Shown: piece by piece, positions 1-7,827 of the stretch
Numbering within the stretch: the first letter of the stretch is position 1
How the letters are laid out: each line of letters opens with the position of its first letter
Origin: DATGFB01 sp032160545
Lineage (GTDB): Bacteria; Actinomycetota; Actinomycetes; Mycobacteriales; Jatrophihabitantaceae
Direction: 5' to 3'
Assembly: GCA_032160545.1 (NCBI GenBank)
Contig: JAVHVN010000115.1
Coordinates: forward strand, 1-50,028
DNA: 50,028 bases
Translations under genes and position numbers: made by a program
Notes under the pieces: generated by a model
What the model saw: the letters and a program-made list of their open reading frames with translations, nothing else
What the model was told of the DNA's origin: nothing
Databases searched by the model: none

Positions 1-72
1 GACGTGCGCAACCCGACCGACGCGATCGGATTCTCCCTCGCGCTGCGGGCCCAGAGCCTGCTGGTCAGTTAG
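1..72 (+). CDS. C-terminal end of an unidentified protein (partial)
   Basis: The first 72 bases read in frame as the last 23 residues of a protein (ending ALRAQSLLVS) followed by TAG. The start lies beyond the left edge. The tail has no diagnostic motif, so I assign no function. It is convergent with the LLM oxidoreductase on the other strand, and the two stop codons overlap by four bases (69-72), leaving no room for a terminator. Confidence 0.5.
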   Translation, partial: DVRNPTDAIGFSLALRAQSLLVS

Positions 73-1037
73 CCGATCCCGGCCAGCTCCACGCACGCCC
101 GCGCCTCGGTGATGACGTGCGACGTGGAGCCGCCAGGGGTCTCGAGCAGCACTACGGTCTCCAGCCCAGCCTCCTGCAGCCGGTGCAGCCGCGCAGCGCA
201 CATCTCGCGGTCGCCCGCCACCGCAAGCACGTCGATCAGGTCGTCGCTGACGAGGTCCACGGCCGGCCGGCCCGCGAGCAGCGCAGCACGGAATCGCGCG
301 GCCAGGTCAGGGTCGATGCCGGCCTGCCGGGTGATGTCGTGGTCGCCGTGGACCCCGAGATACTTCGCGACCGTCGGCCGGATCGCGTCCCGAGCGGCGG
401 CGGCGTCCGGTTCACACGACCAGAGGGCGTACGAGGACATCGTGCAGTCCGGCCTGGCGACCTGACTGCGTGCCCAGCGGACGTAGTCAGGGGACGACAG
501 CACCGACAGGAACACTCCGTCGGCGACCTGGCCGGCACGGGACAGCGCGCGCCGCCCTTTGACACCGAGCACGATCGGCGGGTCGGTGCGCAGCGGCGAG
601 AAGGACAGTGCCGCCTCTACGTCCCACCCCGCCCCGTGATGGCTCACCGGCGCGCCCGCCAGGACTGCCCGGATGATCTCGACGCACTCCACCAGGCGGC
701 CGAGCGGCGCCTCGAAGGCGATGCCGAGCTGATCGGACATCCACCGGCTGTTGCTGGCGCCGAGGCCGAGTACCGCCCTGCCTGCACTGAGCTCGTCGAG
801 GCCGGCGAACTCCATCGCGGTCAGCACCGGATGCCGCGTCCACGGATTGACTACGCCGACACCGAGAGCAACCCGGCTGGTCGACGCCGCGACCGCCCCC
901 GCGAGAGCGAACGCGCCCCGTTCGAAGTAGTCCTCCGACAGCCACACCTCGTCGAAGCCCGCCTGCTCCACCGCGACGGCGACGGCGACCGCCTCGTCAG
1001 CGCGGCGGGTGCCCGACGGGGCGAAGCCAACCTTCAC
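69..1037 (-). CDS. LLM class (luciferase-like) F420/flavin-dependent oxidoreductase
   Basis: A 322-residue bacterial-luciferase-like TIM-barrel enzyme, a cytosolic family that uses reduced F420 or FMN. Family hallmarks seen are the N-terminal VKVGFAPSG strand, AVEQAGFDEVWLSEDYF, GVGVVNPWTRHP, LDELSAGRAVLGLGAS and a late LGVKG strand. The GTG start at 1037 overlaps the TGA stop of the upstream PLP-enzyme gene (GTGA). I prefer it to the longer open frame because homology begins there. It is the last of four coupled genes (4508 to 69) and is one of two LLM enzymes in that set, which suggests two redox steps in one pathway. F420 versus FMN and the substrate cannot be read from the sequence. Confidence 0.85.
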   Translation of the reverse strand: MKVGFAPSGTRRADEAVAVAVAVEQAGFDEVWLSEDYFERGAFALAGAVAASTSRVALGVGVVNPWTRHPVLTAMEFAGLDELSAGRAVLGLGASNSRWMSDQLGIAFEAPLGRLVECVEIIRAVLAGAPVSHHGAGWDVEAALSFSPLRTDPPIVLGVKGRRALSRAGQVADGVFLSVLSSPDYVRWARSQVARPDCTMSSYALWSCEPDAAAARDAIRPTVAKYLGVHGDHDITRQAGIDPDLAARFRAALLAGRPAVDLVSDDLIDVLAVAGDREMCAARLHRLQEAGLETVVLLETPGGSTSHVITEARACVELAGIG

Positions 1038-2284
1038 GATGCCGCATTCATGGTCTGCTCGAGCGCTGCCAGGGTCGGCTCGATGACCGGAACCGCAGGC
1101 AGCGTCGACGCCGTCGCGCCGACGTCCTTGAGTCCGGTGGACGTACCGATGCACACCGCGACGTCGTCCCGGCCCAGCGCGCCGCGCCCCTGCAACCCGC
1201 GCAGGGCGGCCAGCGTGATGGCGGAGGATGCCTCGACATAGATGCCTTCCAGGCGGGCCAGCATCCCTTGCGCAGCAAGGATATCGCCGTCACGTGGCGT
1301 CGCGATCGCCGTCCCTCCGCTGGCCGCGATCGCCTGGTGCCCCTGGAACGTCGCCACCGGCGTCGCGATGGAGAAGGCGACCGACGGGCCGCCCTCGACG
1401 CGGCTGTCCCGGCCGGGCTGGCCGGCCGCCGACCTGGCGTAGGGCCCGAACACCTCGGCCGCCACCAGGCGGGGCACCCGCGTGATCGCTCCGAGTCCCA
1501 GGAGATCCGCGAAGCCACGCTGCAGCCCGATGATGCCGTCGCCATAGGCCACCGGGGTGATCACCACGTCGGGCGCGCGACCGAGGTCGGCGACCAGTTC
1601 GTAGGCCATGGTCTTGTAGCCGTCGACGGCGAACGGGTTGGACCCGGCGGGTGGGTCGACGAAGCCCGACATCGGCATCCACCCGTGCTCGCGGATCGCC
1701 GCACGCATGATCGCCCACCGGTCGGACGGGTTCTTCAGGGCGACGACGTGTGCCCCGTAGGACTGCATGAGCACCTTCATCGTCAGCGGGACGGACTCGA
1801 TCGTCAGCGCGACGCACCTGATGCCCGCCGCGGCGGCGTAGGCCGCGACCGCCGCACCGTGATTGCCCGTGCTCGAGACGACCACGACCTCGGCGCCGGC
1901 CTCGCGCGCCTTGGTGATGCCGACGGCCGCCAGCCGGTCCTTGTACGACCAGGTCGGGTTGCGCGACTCGTCCTTCCAGTACAGCTCGCCGGTGCCCAGC
2001 CGCTCCGCGACCCGGCGGATCGGCAGGAGCGGCGTCCCTCCCTCGCCCAACGACACGGGGACGGTCGCCGGCCCGAGCGGGAGCAGGTCGCGGTAGCGGA
2101 ACAACCCGGGCTGGGTGCTGTCCGGGCACAAGCCTTGCGCGAGCCGGGACAGCTCGTACACCGGCAACGCGTTCACATGCTGCCCCTGCGCCTCGCATGC
2201 TGCGCAGATGTCGAAGGCCGACGACTCCCCGTAGTCGCGGCCGCACCGCGGGCAGCGAAGCGTACCGGCATAGGCAGTGCTCAC
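1034..2284 (-). CDS. Threonine-synthase-like PLP-dependent enzyme with N-terminal zinc ribbon
   Basis: A 416-residue fold-type II PLP enzyme. The N-terminus carries a zinc ribbon (C11-P-R-C14 and C27-A-A-C30), as in many stand-alone threonine synthase-like proteins. The PLP lysine is K115 in NPTWSYKDR, followed by the SSTGNHG phosphate/substrate loop. The GTG start at 2284 overlaps the M24 stop (GTGA). Threonine synthase makes threonine from O-phosphohomoserine, but here the neighbours are an M24 peptidase-like protein and two LLM oxidoreductases, not hom or thrB. I infer a recruited beta/gamma-elimination or replacement activity on an unknown amino-acid-like substrate. Biosynthetic ThrC remains the alternative. 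Confidence 0.8.
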   Translation of the reverse strand: MSTAYAGTLRCPRCGRDYGESSAFDICAACEAQGQHVNALPVYELSRLAQGLCPDSTQPGLFRYRDLLPLGPATVPVSLGEGGTPLLPIRRVAERLGTGELYWKDESRNPTWSYKDRLAAVGITKAREAGAEVVVVSSTGNHGAAVAAYAAAAGIRCVALTIESVPLTMKVLMQSYGAHVVALKNPSDRWAIMRAAIREHGWMPMSGFVDPPAGSNPFAVDGYKTMAYELVADLGRAPDVVITPVAYGDGIIGLQRGFADLLGLGAITRVPRLVAAEVFGPYARSAAGQPGRDSRVEGGPSVAFSIATPVATFQGHQAIAASGGTAIATPRDGDILAAQGMLARLEGIYVEASSAITLAALRGLQGRGALGRDDVAVCIGTSTGLKDVGATASTLPAVPVIEPTLAALEQTMNAAS

Positions 2285-3453
2285 GCCGGGATGACGCGCA
2301 GGCCGCGGTCGGTCACGGTGAACCGACGGTGCCCGCCGGCGGTGAGCACGATGGTGTCCTCCACCATCATGCCGCCCCATCCGAGCACGTAATACGGCGT
2401 CTCGAGGCAGAACGTCATGCCCTCCTCCAAGATCGCGTCCGTTGCCCGGTTGATGATGGGGGGCTCATAGACGTCGAGCCCGATGCCGTGCCCACAGTGC
2501 TGGCGGCGGTAGGGCGACACGCCGTTCGCCTCGACGACGTCGAGCGCCAGCTGGAAGATCGACCGGGCGCTCACCCCGGGGCGGATTGCGGCGAGCTGCT
2601 GCTCCTCGCCCTCGAGGATCGCGGCGTACCGCTTGGCCTGGAGGCTGTCCGGCTCGCCGACCACGGCGGTCCGACCGATGTCGGACCAGTAACCGTCGAC
2701 CACACAGCCGACGTCGAAGCGGAGCAAGTCGCCAGGCACGATGGCCTGGTCCGACGGGTACACGTCGGCGAACGCGCTGCGCGGCCCGGTGGTGGCGACG
2801 ACGAACCTCGGCTCGGCCCCGGCGGCGGCCATGTGGCTGGACACGATCGAGGCGAGTTCGCGCTCGGTGCTGCCCACGGCGGCCGCGCCGATCGCGGCGG
2901 CGACGCCGTCCTCGGCCAGGCGCGCGCTCCGCTCCAGAAGATCAACCTCGCCGGGCAGCTTGGCGGATCGTACGCGCAGCGCCCACGAGGAGGCGTCGAC
3001 GAATCGCGCGTCGGGGAGCGCGACAGAGAGCTGGGCCAGCGTCGCCGGGTTGAGGGCTGACTCGTCCACGCCGATCGTGGCGGTGCTCAGGTGGCACGAC
3101 GTCACGGCCGAAACCATCGCGTCGACGAAGCCGGCATGGGCATCGGGCGCGAACGCGGCCGGCAGCTCGGCGGGCGATTCGAAGTAGAAGCGTCCGTACG
3201 GCACGTAGTCGTCGACGGGGATGGCGCTGTCCGTGGCCGGCGCGGCATCGGCCACCGGGCCGACGACGACGGTCCGGTCCCCACCGACCAAGGCGCCCAT
3301 GGACGGTATGCCGTGCACGCTCGCACCGAGACTGCGATAGCCGGTGGCGTAGAGGACATTGGCCGCGGAGACGGCGAGGAACGCGTCGAACGGAGCCGCG
3401 GCCAGGTGTGTGCGCAGCTTCGAGATGCGTTGCGCGATAAGGGAATCAGTCAC
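2281..3453 (-). CDS. M24 family metallopeptidase (Xaa-Pro aminopeptidase/creatinase fold)
   Basis: A 390-residue protein with a creatinase-type N-terminal domain (about 1-150) and a pita-bread M24 domain. The five expected metal ligands are visible: the two Asp of VVDGYWSDIGRT, the His of HCGHGIGLDVYEPP, the Glu of EGMTFCLET and the Glu of MMVEDTIVL. It should therefore be metal-competent. Family members cleave Xaa-Pro bonds or hydrolyse small C-N compounds such as creatine. In this catabolic operon a small-molecule C-N hydrolase is as likely as a peptidase. Its ATG at 3453 overlaps the LLM stop (ATGA), and its own stop overlaps the PLP-enzyme start. Confidence 0.85.
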   Translation of the reverse strand: MTDSLIAQRISKLRTHLAAAPFDAFLAVSAANVLYATGYRSLGASVHGIPSMGALVGGDRTVVVGPVADAAPATDSAIPVDDYVPYGRFYFESPAELPAAFAPDAHAGFVDAMVSAVTSCHLSTATIGVDESALNPATLAQLSVALPDARFVDASSWALRVRSAKLPGEVDLLERSARLAEDGVAAAIGAAAVGSTERELASIVSSHMAAAGAEPRFVVATTGPRSAFADVYPSDQAIVPGDLLRFDVGCVVDGYWSDIGRTAVVGEPDSLQAKRYAAILEGEEQQLAAIRPGVSARSIFQLALDVVEANGVSPYRRQHCGHGIGLDVYEPPIINRATDAILEEGMTFCLETPYYVLGWGGMMVEDTIVLTAGGHRRFTVTDRGLRVIPA

Positions 3454-4508
3454 GAAAGGTCCTCCGGTGCCCCGTCACGCGCCCGTTCGGGTGCGGCGGG
3501 CCTACCGTTCACGACGGCGATGACCGTCTCGGCGAATTCTTGCATTTGATCTCGGGTGCGCGAGACGTCATTGGCCGCGAACAACAGTCCGGACAGTGTC
3601 GTCACGCCCGCGTCGGCGTAGCGCCCCACCTGGTCGATCACCCGCTCCGGGGTGCCGATCAGGTTTCGTTCGGCCCAGTCCGCCTGGCGCCCCTTGAGAG
3701 TCGATTCGGAGAGCGAGCGCATGTGGTTGTACAGCTGCGAGGACTCGAAGATGTCCGCGGCACCCTGGTCAGTGGGTGCGATCGCCACTGACATCTGCGG
3801 TGCCACGTCGAAGTCGGCGGGCAGCGTGCGGCCCACGGCCTCGGCGCTGCGGCGCACGTCGGCGATACCAGCGGCCATCTCGGCAGGGGTGAGGCAGGCC
3901 GGCAGCCACCCGTGCGCATACTTGCCGGCTCGTTCCTTCGAGCCTGCCGCATTGCCACCGGAGAGGACGGGCAGCGGATCCTGCACCGCCTTGGGATAGC
4001 TCTCGACGTCGGCGAAGCTGATGTACTCGCCGGTGAACGTCGCGCGCCGCTCGGTCAGGAGCAGGTCGAGGGAGCGCATGAACTCGTCGGCGTAGTCGCC
4101 GCGATGCATGCGCCGCTCGGGCCACATCGCCTCGGTCTCCTCCCGGTACGCGCCGATCCCCAGCCCGAGGACGAAGCGCCCGCCGGAGAGCTGGTCGAGG
4201 GTCATCGCCTGCTTGGCCACGACGACCGGATGGCGGAACGTCATCACCGTGACGGCCGTGGCCAGCCGGATCGTCGTCGTGCGGGCCGCGACGTAAGCCA
4301 GGTAGAGGTACGGGTCGTAGAAGCGCGGAGGATCCGCGAATTCCTCGCGCACGTACGCCTGGGTGCTGATGTGGTCGTTGCCCCACACGGAATCGAAGCC
4401 GAGTTGTTCGGCGTACACGGCCAGGTCGACCGCCTGCTCGGGGTCCGCGTACGGGACGGGGTACATCATTCCCTCGGTGCCCGTCGGAACGGCGAGACCA
4501 AACTGCAT
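3450..4508 (-). CDS. LLM class F420/flavin-dependent oxidoreductase
   Basis: A 352-residue luciferase-like enzyme and the first gene of the four-gene coupled set. Visible hallmarks are MQFGLAVPTG at the N-terminus, AEQLGFDSVWGNDHIS, TTTIRLATAVTVMTFRHPVV, LDQLSGGRFVLGLGIGAYREE and VLSGGNAAG. The start is well supported: GGGGGAG lies eight bases before ATG 4508. It is only distantly similar to the LLM enzyme at 69-1037, so this does not look like a recent duplication. The cofactor (F420 or FMN) and the substrate are not determined. Confidence 0.87.
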   Translation of the reverse strand: MQFGLAVPTGTEGMMYPVPYADPEQAVDLAVYAEQLGFDSVWGNDHISTQAYVREEFADPPRFYDPYLYLAYVAARTTTIRLATAVTVMTFRHPVVVAKQAMTLDQLSGGRFVLGLGIGAYREETEAMWPERRMHRGDYADEFMRSLDLLLTERRATFTGEYISFADVESYPKAVQDPLPVLSGGNAAGSKERAGKYAHGWLPACLTPAEMAAGIADVRRSAEAVGRTLPADFDVAPQMSVAIAPTDQGAADIFESSQLYNHMRSLSESTLKGRQADWAERNLIGTPERVIDQVGRYADAGVTTLSGLLFAANDVSRTRDQMQEFAETVIAVVNGRPAAPERARDGAPEDLS

Positions 4509-4710
4509 AAGGCGACTCCCCCTGGACCGCGGGCCTTCCGCGACGTCATTAGTTGACCAGGGATGCGCGAGTTCGTGCGCTGTGTGCCCGCACAGGCTTG
4601 CTGCGCGCGTCGCTGTCGGAACCTACAGATGTCGGACAGTGGCGGGTTTCCGACCACGGAGCACGCTGGCTAGCGGTCGTCGCGAGGCTGCGGCGTCGGC
4701 GCGTGGAGCG
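4509..4710. promoter_or_regulatory. Gene-free leader between the LLM operon and a decayed HD-domain gene
   Basis: No coding signal is seen here. The stretch should hold the promoter of the minus-strand LLM operon. TGTCGGA occurs twice (about 4614 and 4630), and GTCGGA at 4631-4636 is mirrored by TCCGAC at 4649-4654, a loose inverted repeat that could be an operator. GTCA/TGAC arms flank ACTAA near 4548-4560. I found no convincing -10/-35 pair. Confidence 0.3.
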
Positions 4711-5010
4711 GGGCTGGCCGACCCCGCGCTGCCCTACGTCGGGGCCATGTTCCGCGACCTCGGCCTCACCGAGCGCCGTCGCCGCACCGACCAGCGCTTC
4801 GAGTGTCGACGGTTCCGACCTCGCCCGCCACTTCCTTGTCTATCACGGCCGCAGCGAGGCCGACGCCCGTACCGTGTGGCTGGGCAACGCGCTGCACACC
4901 ACCTTCGGGGTGATGAACGACGACGTCCTCGCGCACTTCGTCCCAGGATTCACCCGCCAGGACTTCGTCGAGATCATCCTCGGGTCTCAGTGGCCCGAGT
5001 ACTTCGACGC
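4711..5010 (+). pseudogene. Decayed HD-domain phosphohydrolase-like gene
   Basis: Translation from 4711 gives YVGAMFRDLGLTERRRR, which matches the HD-domain family pattern of an FHDLGLTE-type motif, but the metal-binding His is replaced by Arg. Near 4803 an extra base shifts the frame. The second frame continues VDGSDLARHFLVYHGRSEAD and then VWLGNALHTTFG. The family normally has a long segment between its LHTTP motif and a later TTFG...NADVLAHF block. Here the two are fused (HTTFGVMNDDVLAHF), which implies an internal deletion at the repeated TT(F/P)G. FVPGFTRQDFVEIILGS then follows. Three independent lesions and no usable start make this a pseudogene. The assignment rests on my recollection of the family pattern, not on an alignment. 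Confidence 0.7.
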
Positions 5011-5095
5011 CAGCGATGAGCTCCGTCGAGGTGGCGGCGTGCCTCGTTCAGGGCGATTCGGGGTTGCCGGCCGCACGCCTGAGCACCCACATCAG

Positions 5096-5125
5096 TCACA
5101 TGATGAGCACTCACATGATGAGCGC
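5096..5125. repeat. 15-bp tandem duplication at the SDR stop codon
   Basis: TCACATGATGAGCAC (5096-5110) is followed directly by TCACATGATGAGCGC (5111-5125), with 13 of 15 bases identical. Read on the minus strand the repeat encodes the SDR C-terminus Leu-Ile-Met-stop, so the last codons and the stop are duplicated just downstream of the gene. It looks like a slippage scar beside the decayed HD gene. Confidence 0.75.
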
Positions 5126-5944
5126 TCCAGCGTCGATGGGCAGGGCGACGCCGGTGATGTACCGCGCCTCGTGCGAGGCCAGGAACAGCACCGCATTGCT
5201 GACGTCGATCGACTCGACCCAGTCGATGGGCAGCAGGATGGTCGCGGCCGACGCGGAGCCGAAGTCCTCGCGGGTCGGGTTCTCGACGTCGGGGCAGAAC
5301 AGGTGGTACATGCTCTCGTTCTGGATCATCGCTGTGTCGACCTGCGTCGGGTTCACGGTGTTCACCCGGATGCTGTGCGGGGCCAGCTCCTGCGCGAGCG
5401 TCTTCATCAGGCCGACGACTCCATGCTTCGCCGAGACGTAGTGCGAGACGCCGTTGTACGAGCGCAGCCCCGCGACCGAGCTGGTGAGCACGATCGACCC
5501 GCCGCGCCCGCCGGCGATCAGGTGCGGGATCGCCACCTTGCACGTGCGCCACACCCCGCTGAGGTTGATGTCGATCATGTCGCCCCACGTCTCCTCGGAG
5601 AGCTCGTGCGACTGACCGTTGGAGAGGATGCCCGCGTTCGCGCTGACGATGTCGAGCCGACCGAACTCGGCGACGCCGGCGTCGACCGCGGTGCGCAGCG
5701 ACTCGACGTCGCGCACGTCCGCCTGGCGAGCGACGATCCGCCGCCCGAGTTCCTCGACCCGCCGCACCGTCTCGTCGAGGTCGGCGCGGCTGGCGAGTGG
5801 GTAGTCCACCGACTTGATGTCCTCGCAGAGGTCGACCGCGATGATGTCGGCGCCCTCCTCCGCGAGCCGCAGGGCGTGACTGCGTCCCTGCCCGCGCGCC
5901 GCACCGGTGATGAAGGCGACCTTGCCTTCGACCCGACCTGCCAT
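5111..5944 (-). CDS. Mycofactocin-type short-chain dehydrogenase/reductase
   Basis: A 277-residue classical-fold SDR. TGAARGQG (13-20) is the NAD-binding turn, SANAG the stabilising motif and YVSAK the catalytic Tyr-Lys pair with the preceding TSS serine. Two insertions typical of mycofactocin-coupled SDRs are present: the long AVDLCEDI...YPLASRADLDETV segment after the dinucleotide fold, and the substrate-loop segment with MYHLFCPD...PTREDF. Such enzymes hold NAD tightly and pass electrons to mycofactocin. GAGGAG lies five bases before ATG 5944 and decides this start over an ATG at 5965 that overlaps the upstream stop. It is a tandem paralogue of the next SDR and belongs to the sugar-ABC operon. 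Confidence 0.88.
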   Translation of the reverse strand: MAGRVEGKVAFITGAARGQGRSHALRLAEEGADIIAVDLCEDIKSVDYPLASRADLDETVRRVEELGRRIVARQADVRDVESLRTAVDAGVAEFGRLDIVSANAGILSNGQSHELSEETWGDMIDINLSGVWRTCKVAIPHLIAGGRGGSIVLTSSVAGLRSYNGVSHYVSAKHGVVGLMKTLAQELAPHSIRVNTVNPTQVDTAMIQNESMYHLFCPDVENPTREDFGSASAATILLPIDWVESIDVSNAVLFLASHEARYITGVALPIDAGALIM

Positions 5945-5961
5945 GTCCACTCCTCGGTTCG

Positions 5962-6798
5962 TCATTTGATGAGCACGCCGGCATCGACCGGCAGTGCGAC
6001 GCCTGTGATGTAGCGGGCCTCGTCCGAGGCCAGGAACAGAACGGTATTGCTCACGTCGCGCGGTTCGACCCAAGGGATGGGCAGCAGGTGCATCGCCTGC
6101 GACACCGGCGCGAAGTCGGCCCGGGTGGGGTTCGGCACGTCGGGGCAGAACAGCGCGAACATCGGTTCGTTCATGATCATCGGCGTGTCGACCTGGGTCG
6201 GGTTCACGCTGTTGACACGAATGCGGTGAGGTGCGAGTTCCTGCGCCAGTGTCTTCACCAGACCGTTCACCCCGTGCTTCGCAGCCGTGTAGTGCGCGAT
6301 GTTCGCATATCCCTTCAAACCCGCTGCCGAGCTGGTGAGCACGATGGCGCCGCCGCGTTGCCCGGCAACGATGTGTGGAATCGCGAGCTTGCAGGTACGC
6401 CACACGCCGCTCAAATCGACGTCGACGACTGCCGACCACACCGACTCGGCGAGCTCGTGTGCCGGTGCCGGGTTGTTGACGCCCGCGTTCGCACAGACGA
6501 CGTCGAGGCGGCCCAGCTCGGCCACGCCTTCGTCCACCGCCGAGCGCAGCGAGTCGATGTCCCGCACATCCGCCTGCCGCGCTACCACCCGCCGGCCGAG
6601 CGCCTCGACCACCCGCACTGTCTCGTCGAGATCCGCCAGGGTCGCCAGCGGGTAGGGGACGTTGTCCAGGTCGCTGCACAGGTCGATCGCGATGACGTCG
6701 GCACCCTCCTCGGCGAAGCGCACCGCGTGGCTGCGACCCTGGCCCCGCGCGGCACCCGTGACGAGCGCTACCTTGCCGGCCAGCCGCCCCTCGGTCAC
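5962..6798 (-). CDS. Mycofactocin-type short-chain dehydrogenase/reductase (paralogue)
   Basis: A 278-residue SDR with TGAARGQG (14-21), CANAG, TSSAAG and YTAAK, plus the same two insertions (AIDLCSDL...YPLATLADLDETV and MFALFCPD...PTRADF) as its downstream neighbour. The pair clearly arose by duplication. The likely reaction is oxidation of a secondary or primary alcohol using non-exchangeable NAD, with mycofactocin as external acceptor (family knowledge, not shown here). No mycofactocin biosynthesis genes occur in the window. The GTG start at 6798 overlaps the permease stop (GTGA), so translation is coupled to the importer, suggesting that the imported compound or its product is the substrate. 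Confidence 0.88.
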   Translation of the reverse strand: MTEGRLAGKVALVTGAARGQGRSHAVRFAEEGADVIAIDLCSDLDNVPYPLATLADLDETVRVVEALGRRVVARQADVRDIDSLRSAVDEGVAELGRLDVVCANAGVNNPAPAHELAESVWSAVVDVDLSGVWRTCKLAIPHIVAGQRGGAIVLTSSAAGLKGYANIAHYTAAKHGVNGLVKTLAQELAPHRIRVNSVNPTQVDTPMIMNEPMFALFCPDVPNPTRADFAPVSQAMHLLPIPWVEPRDVSNTVLFLASDEARYITGVALPVDAGVLIK

Positions 6799-7820
6799 TT
6801 GATCAACCCGTAGCGGCGACGGTCGATGGTGAGCGCGACCGCGGCGATGACGACCACGCCCTTCACGATCAACTGCGTGTACGGGCCAACCGCCGTGATG
6901 TCCATGCCCGAGCCGAGGATGACGATCACCAGTGCACCGAGCAGCGTGCGGTGCGGGCCGCCGACGCCGCCCGACAGCGCCGTGCCACCGACGACGATCG
7001 CGGCGATCGAGTTGAGCAGGCTCGGGTCTGCGCCCAGTGGCACGCCGGTGCTCGCCTGGCCGGTGAGGATGATGCCGGCCACGGCGGCGATGACACCCGA
7101 CAGCACGAACACCGACAGCTTCACCGAGAGCACCCGCACGCCGCTGAGGCGCGCCGCACGCTCGTTGCCGCCCACGGCGTAGATGTGCCGACCGTACGAC
7201 GTCACGAACACCAGCACAGTGAAGACGATGACCAGGACGAAGGCGAGCAGCGCCCCGTTCGGCACCCCCCTGATCGAGGACTTGTTCACCAGCGTGTTCA
7301 GCAGGCCCGAGTTGTAGGACACCGGGCCGCCGTGCGAGATCGTGTTCGAGACGCCGTCGAGCACCGACATCATGCCCAGCGTGACGAGGAACGAAGGCAC
7401 CTTCAGCAGTGTCGCGATCAGGCCGTTGGCCAGCCCGACCAGGCCGCCGACCAGCAGCACGAGCAGGATCGCCACCACGCCGCCGTACGAGTCGAGCCAC
7501 TTCGCGATCAGAATGCCGGCGAGCGTCGCGTTGGCGGCGACCGAGAGATCGATGCCACCGATCAGGATCACGAACGTCCCGGCCAGTGCGAGCACGGTCA
7601 GGAACGCCATTTGCCGCTCGATGTTCTGCGCCGAGCCGGTCGAGATGAACGCCGAGTTCCGCGCGCCGAAGTACGCGACGAGTACCACCAGGGCGACGAT
7701 CGGCACCAGGATGTTGCGGTATCGCGCGAGGTAGGTGAGTGCGTTCGCCCTTGACCTTCCTCCGGATTGCGGGCCTCCGGCCGCCGGGGGCGACAGTACG
7801 TCGAGAGAGTTCATGGTCAC
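6795..7820 (-). CDS. Sugar-type ABC transporter permease (RbsC/XylH-like)
   Basis: A 341-residue polytopic protein of the branched-chain/ribose permease superfamily. Hydrophobic segments are clear, including ILVPIVALVVLVAYF, LAGTFVILIGGIDLSVAA and VAILLVLLVGGLVGLANG. The GGIDLSVAA signature is typical of the RbsC/XylH group and contacts the ATPase. A GTG at 7820 preceded by GAGG is the chosen start; ATG 7814 is an alternative. It lies seven bases downstream of the ATPase gene and overlaps the SDR. It forms the membrane channel of the importer; the substrate is unknown and need not be a sugar. Confidence 0.92.
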   Translation of the reverse strand: MTMNSLDVLSPPAAGGPQSGGRSRANALTYLARYRNILVPIVALVVLVAYFGARNSAFISTGSAQNIERQMAFLTVLALAGTFVILIGGIDLSVAANATLAGILIAKWLDSYGGVVAILLVLLVGGLVGLANGLIATLLKVPSFLVTLGMMSVLDGVSNTISHGGPVSYNSGLLNTLVNKSSIRGVPNGALLAFVLVIVFTVLVFVTSYGRHIYAVGGNERAARLSGVRVLSVKLSVFVLSGVIAAVAGIILTGQASTGVPLGADPSLLNSIAAIVVGGTALSGGVGGPHRTLLGALVIVILGSGMDITAVGPYTQLIVKGVVVIAAVALTIDRRRYGLIK

Positions 7821-7827
7821 TGCAACC

